64,000 bases of DNA, from NCBI GenBank assembly GCA_910574455.1, contig CAJSYZ010000008.1, positions 1,800,707 to 1,864,706 of the forward strand, given 5' to 3'. Under the pieces are notes generated by a model, which saw only the letters and a list, made by a program, of their open reading frames with translations, did not search any database and had not been told where the DNA came from. A program made the position numbers and the translations under genes. Below are positions 60,401 to 64,000 of the stretch, piece by piece (the stretch's first letter is position 1; each line of letters begins with the position of its first letter). This DNA comes from Trichaptum fuscoviolaceum. Lineage: Eukaryota; Basidiomycota; Agaricomycetes; Hymenochaetales; Trichaptaceae.

Positions 60401-61699
60401 TTAAGTTTTCATTGTCTTGCAATGAGATGCTGTGTCTAGTGTAGCTTGGCGTCAGCGAAGCTCATAATATGGTAACAAAGACGAGAGTGTCATCGTTGTA
60501 GGTAGAAGGAAATTTGATCCCGTTGTCGGAGCGTCATGATCCGCTTCTTTAGCATGAACATTAGTAATCTAGTTGCCAGTGGATCAAACTATGAGCTTTA
60601 GCTGAGTCTAAATCAAGCTTCACACTTACCATTACATCGTGCATTCCAGAAATTGATCCCGTACGCATTGCAAGATTTCAAATTTAAACTCAAAATTGAT
60701 CCCTCTCGAGTCTATCCCAGCCACCTCAAGTCCTCCATCCTCTTCACCAATGAAAGTGGATTCATCTGTGTTGCGAAGCGCCCTGGCAGGTCGCTTTGTC
60801 TTGTCGTCCCGCTTTGACGTAGCGGGCGAGTCTATTATATCCGTTTCTTCACCAGAAAGGCTCTCGTTCTGTCCGGCAGGTGCGTGAAAGAAAATGTTGC
60901 TTGGAGTGGCGGCAGATCTCGACGTCTTTGCGGTCTGCACACGGGTGCGAAATGGAAGTTCACCTTTGGGATCTTCTTTCCTAGCCTTTTTTGCAGGCTT
61001 TCTGTTTGACGCATCCGTACTCGCCGCTTCATATTGTGAGTCAAAGTAGTCAACCTCCAAGCTTCGAAAACATCTGAAAATGTATAGGCAGTATAACTCA
61101 CCAATGTCTAAGTCTTCGTTGTATTCAACTTCACAACCCGACACGTCTTTAACATCGTTCTTCGAGCCTGCTTACGCCATTCAAAGCTATGTAATTACTG
61201 ATCTGAGGTTGAAGACTTACTACTAGCTTCGCCCTTCGGCTTCCTACATCCACGTTTTCCAGCGAGTTTAGGCACTGTTGAGCCCATCTGGGTGCGTGTC
61301 TCAAGAGCCTTCGACAAATTGTTTTCAATTTCTACGGTCTCTAGCATCGCTGCTTCTTGGTTTTCTGCTGCAGTCACCTTCTTTCGTACCTTGTCAGCTG
61401 CCTCTTGTTCTTTTGCTGCCCGTTTCTGCTCCGCAGCGAGTTTTTTTCCTCTCTTTCGCGACCGCGACTTGCTGGGCCGCAGCTCTGCGGAAAGCTGCCC
61501 GTTCTTCCTTCTGTTTTTCCTTCTCCTCCTTCTCCTTCAATGCCTCATCCCGCCTCGCTGCCTGCTGTACTTTCCTTTTGTCTTTTTCTTCCTTCTCCCG
61601 CAATATCTCCTCCTTTGTTCGTCTTGTTCTGAGTTGGTCAACTACTGCTCCGGGGTGCTGGTTATTGTTCTTAGCCCTCGTCTGTCTTCGAGTTGACAT
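57408..61699 (-). CDS. Large multi-exon, Lys-rich protein of unknown function (possible frameshift)
   Basis: About 18 exons. Well-supported ones: 61699-61221, 61167-60665, 60546-60483, 60435-60288, 60233-60189, 60085-60008, 59943-59911, 59831-59790, 59735-59703, 59601-59536, 59463-59398, 59339-59280, 59236-59149, 59099-59017, 58904-58620, 58568-58377, 58316-58179, 58121-57408. This is roughly 1040 aa. It starts MSTRRQTRAKNNN with a long charged helix. Eight mini-exons of 11-26 codons, all phase 0, carry basic patches (NSKKRKL, KNRKRKSPP, LSKKRKPSD). The C-terminal third is ordered (GWTHILLPSLFRAVGKSITP, FDSVELSYETQFADIC, GKPIGALALAATAVKVAID). It ends in a GADEDE repeat tail. Nuclear location is inferred. 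An A7 run (61441-61447) shifts frame by one unless read as A6. The join between 60665 and 60546 is unresolved. Confidence 0.6.
57489..57650 (-). repeat. 18-bp coding minisatellite (GADEDE units)
   Basis: Roughly nine units of GCCCTCGTCCTCGTCCGC (plus strand) with some shortened or interrupted units. They encode the acidic GADEDE array at the C-terminus of the minus-strand gene. Other frames over it are open too, which explains several long artefactual frames. Confidence 0.85.
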
Positions 61700-62077
61700 T
61701 TTGTGCAGTGTTTTGAGACTTGGGTGATAATAAGATGGATCGAAGGTGCTAGTTCAAGATCAGGGAGGCGGGGGCGTCTATCTTAGACAACTTGAAGTTG
61801 AAAATTTACGCCCACTCACTCACTGGCAGGCTGCCACTGGCCAGGCTGCCACAGTGTGTGACTTACTACTACTACTAGTAGTAGTACTAGTACTAGTACT
61901 CACTGGCACTCAGGCTGGCACTGCACTCAGGCTGGCAGCCTTACCGGCGTACTACCAGTACTAGTACTAGTAGTACTATGACTAATTTAAACTCAGGTTC
62001 AAGTTCACTCACTGCCAGCCTGCTGGCACTCAGCTGTGAGTCCCAATCATCGACATGTACTACTGAAGGTTACATTG
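61700..62077. promoter_or_regulatory. Palindrome-rich divergent region, possible transposon end
   Basis: Lies between the start of the large minus-strand gene and the transposase start. 61868-61885 (ACTACTACTAGTAGTAGT) and 61883-61900 (AGTACTAGTACTAGTACT) are perfect overlapping palindromes, and a related cluster recurs at 61957-61977. Between and around them are direct CAGGCTGGCA repeats (61911, 61928), an inverted TGCCAGCCTG (62013), and GGCAGGCTGCC / GGCCAGGCTGCC (61825, 61839). Such subterminal repeat clusters are typical of CACTA-type transposon ends, but terminal repeats were not located. Confidence 0.55.
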
Positions 62078-64000
62078 ATGCCAGCGACACGGAAAAAGCA
62101 CGATCCCCTTCATTTTCCACCAACTATTCGATGCACCTTGCCCAGCTGTAGTAGGACGTTCAAGAGTCAATCTGGAAGAGCAAGACATGAATATTCAGCT
62201 CATCCGATGTCATCCGTGGCAAGATCTACTGCCTGTGGTCACGACTACTATGATCCTTCACCTATTCGACCCACACGAGCTCCAACTCCTCAACCTCTAC
62301 CGAGGTCGTCCGAACTTCCAACAGAGGGTCATTTTGAGAGCGGCCCTGACTCCTACGATTACGATATTTCCATGCTTACACAGGATATCTCGATGCTCAG
62401 TATAGGCCGAGACGAGCTGCTTCAAGACCTAGACAGACCTGATTCTCTGTCCCATTCTGGCACCGGAAGTGACAGTGGCCGTAGTGCATCCTCTGAAGAT
62501 TTGGACTTCGACGTTGGAGATCATGAGGAGAGTGATGGTGACCTAAAGGTGTATCACAGATATATGAATGGTGCGCACCAAGTATATTGTCCTCGGTTTG
62601 ATAGCACTCTGATGAAAAACATCGTGCAGCCACCCCGTGTGATGCGGAAGGAAACAACTTAGAAAACGACGAACCACCTGTTCCGCGAAATGAACCTGCA
62701 CCAAATGACTGGTCTCCCTATTCGTGCCGAGCAGATTTTGAGCTCGCAGACTTTCTTTATCGCGATGAGCAAATGTCTGCTGGTAATATAACAAAGCTTC
62801 TCGGAATCATGAAGGCTTACCAGCGAATTCAGTCTGTGAAGAACGCGAAATCTGGCGGATATTCTGAGTTGGACGTAACTAAGCCCGACGATGACTCAGA
62901 TCTGGATCCCACTAGTACGCTACTCGATGGAGACGCACAAAAGTTGTACAATGTCATTGACGCTACGAGAGTTGGTGATGTGCCTTGGAAATCCTTTAGT
63001 AACTTCTACACGGACAACAATGGCCAAAAAGCGACAGACGAGAACACCGAGTCATGGAAGAGGAAAGGATATGATGTATGGTATCGGGATCCCTTGGAAG
63101 TGATCCGAAATTTGGTGGATAATACGGCTTTAGAAGGCGAATTCGACTATGTCCCATTTCGTGAATATCAGCCAAAGGAGGAATCTGATGACATCAATGA
63201 CAAAGAATGAGTGTTCAGAAATTACATGTCCGGAAATTTTGCTTGGGAACAGGCTGTAGGTCATGACTCATGAACTCGCAGGAAACATACTGATTATCCT
63301 TGACTTAGAATAAGATCTACGCCGAAGATAAAGCAGTCCATGGATCTATGTTCGTTCCGGTGATCTTGGGGAGCGACAAGACAACAGTTTCCGTTGGAAC
63401 TGGCAACAACGAATATTATCCGTTATATCTCTCAATAGGAAATGTATCAAACAAGGCCCGGCGGTCCCAAAAGTTGAATACAGTCCAGCTTGTAGCATTT
63501 TTAGCAATACCAAAGAGTGTGTGTCAAAAACTGAGCCATTCAATTGTGTTTTGACGCTTTTTTGCAGCTGAGCGACAGTACGAAAAGTCAGATGACTTCC
63601 GTCGCTTTAGACATCAAATTTTTCATTCATCTATATCGAGAATCTTGAGTTCACTGAAGACCGCCATGTCCATAAACAATGAACAGACCATTCTCCGGTG
63701 CCCTGATGGTCACTTGCGTAGGTCGGTTCTCGGACTCGGCTCGTATATAGCCGATTATCCGGAACAGGTGAGTCTATGCGCAATATGCACTGGATGGTGC
63801 TGCAAGTAAGTACCATCCTTTCCAAAATCGCATAGGAGTCTGAGGAAATGGCTTACGGTGGCTATATAGATGCACAGCTCCCCACAAGGACCTAGATAAT
63901 CCGGAGTTTGCATCAAATCCTCGAACAAAAGAGCTACACGAACGATTGATAGAGCAGGTAAATGACAACAACTTAACCAGAGCAACAATTCGCAAAGAGT
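62078..64000 (+). pseudogene. Plavaka-type DNA transposase, in-frame stop, runs off window
   Basis: Exons 62078-62570, 62630-63255, 63309-63516, 63568-63805 and 63870 to beyond 64000. The N-terminus has a C2H2-like finger (IRCTLPSCSRTF, RARHEYSAH). Family words follow in order: MNATPCDAEGNNL, NDWSPYSCRADFELADFLYR, KGYDVWYRDPLEVIRNLV, LEGEFDYVPFREY, NYMSGNFAWEQA, FVPVILGSDKTTVSVGTGNN, YYPLYLSIGNVSNKARRS, LRCPDGHLRRSVLG, ADYPEQ, GWCCKCTAPHKDLDNP. These are hallmarks of Agaricomycete Plavaka (CACTA-related) transposases. A TGA at 63208-63210 lies in frame between INDKE and VFRNYMSG, where homologues read through, so this copy is probably inactive unless read through or missequenced. The 3' part, including the catalytic core, is outside the window. 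Confidence 0.82.

Noticed and set aside
61021..61104. Possible 28-base intron after DLDIG in the large minus-strand gene
   Set aside because: GTGAGT..CAG is present, but 28 bases is too short for the local introns, and splicing would shift to a frame that stops. The unspliced frame is open, so it was kept as exon.

Overview
The window is nuclear DNA of a filamentous basidiomycete, most likely an Agaricomycete. Nearly every gene is split by many short introns of about 45-80 bases with GT..AG ends. The gene set includes a macrophage-activating-glycoprotein-type GPI protein, DM9/DUF3421 proteins, and a Plavaka-type transposase with an N-terminal zinc finger. Coding starts and exons were built by hand from splice signals, phase checks and family resemblance. 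No rRNA, convincing tRNA or CRISPR array was seen.

Layout. 0.3-6 kb (minus): a secreted protein with an internal tandem domain duplication, then a basic, disordered protein of unknown function. 6.4-18 kb: core genes (mannose-6-phosphate isomerase, cytochrome c oxidase subunit Vb/COX4, a methionine-permease-like APC transporter with a 9-nt micro-exon, an OMA1-type M48 metallopeptidase, a DUF4139/mucoidy-inhibitor-A-like protein). 18-34 kb: a GPI-anchored glycoprotein, an alpha/beta hydrolase, a one-pass membrane protein with a Ser/Thr-rich ectodomain, an ECM11-like protein, a forkhead transcription factor and a leucine-rich-repeat protein. 34.7-37 kb: a TPR protein.

37.1-45.5 kb is a head-to-tail segmental duplication. 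A DM9 gene and the 3' part of the adjacent palA/RIM20 (BRO1-domain) gene were duplicated. This left two DM9 paralogues, one truncated palA pseudogene carrying a roughly 0.77-kb repeat-rich insertion, and one intact palA/RIM20 gene. 46-55 kb carries exportin-T (tRNA export), a small probable nuclear protein with a palindromic pair of MluI boxes upstream, and cullin-3 with extremely small terminal exons.

55-64 kb is the accessory end: a disrupted minus-strand reading frame, about 1.4 kb without recognisable genes, and a large minus-strand gene with about 18 exons, including eight consecutive phase-0 mini-exons that encode basic patches. A strongly palindromic intergenic region separates that gene from a divergently transcribed Plavaka-type transposase, which carries an in-frame TGA and runs off the window edge.

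Functional links are mostly general: COX4 and OMA1 are mitochondrial, PalA acts in ESCRT/pH signalling, exportin-T and cullin-3 are housekeeping. No metabolic gene cluster is visible. The most unusual material is the palA/DM9 duplication and the mini-exon gene next to the transposon.
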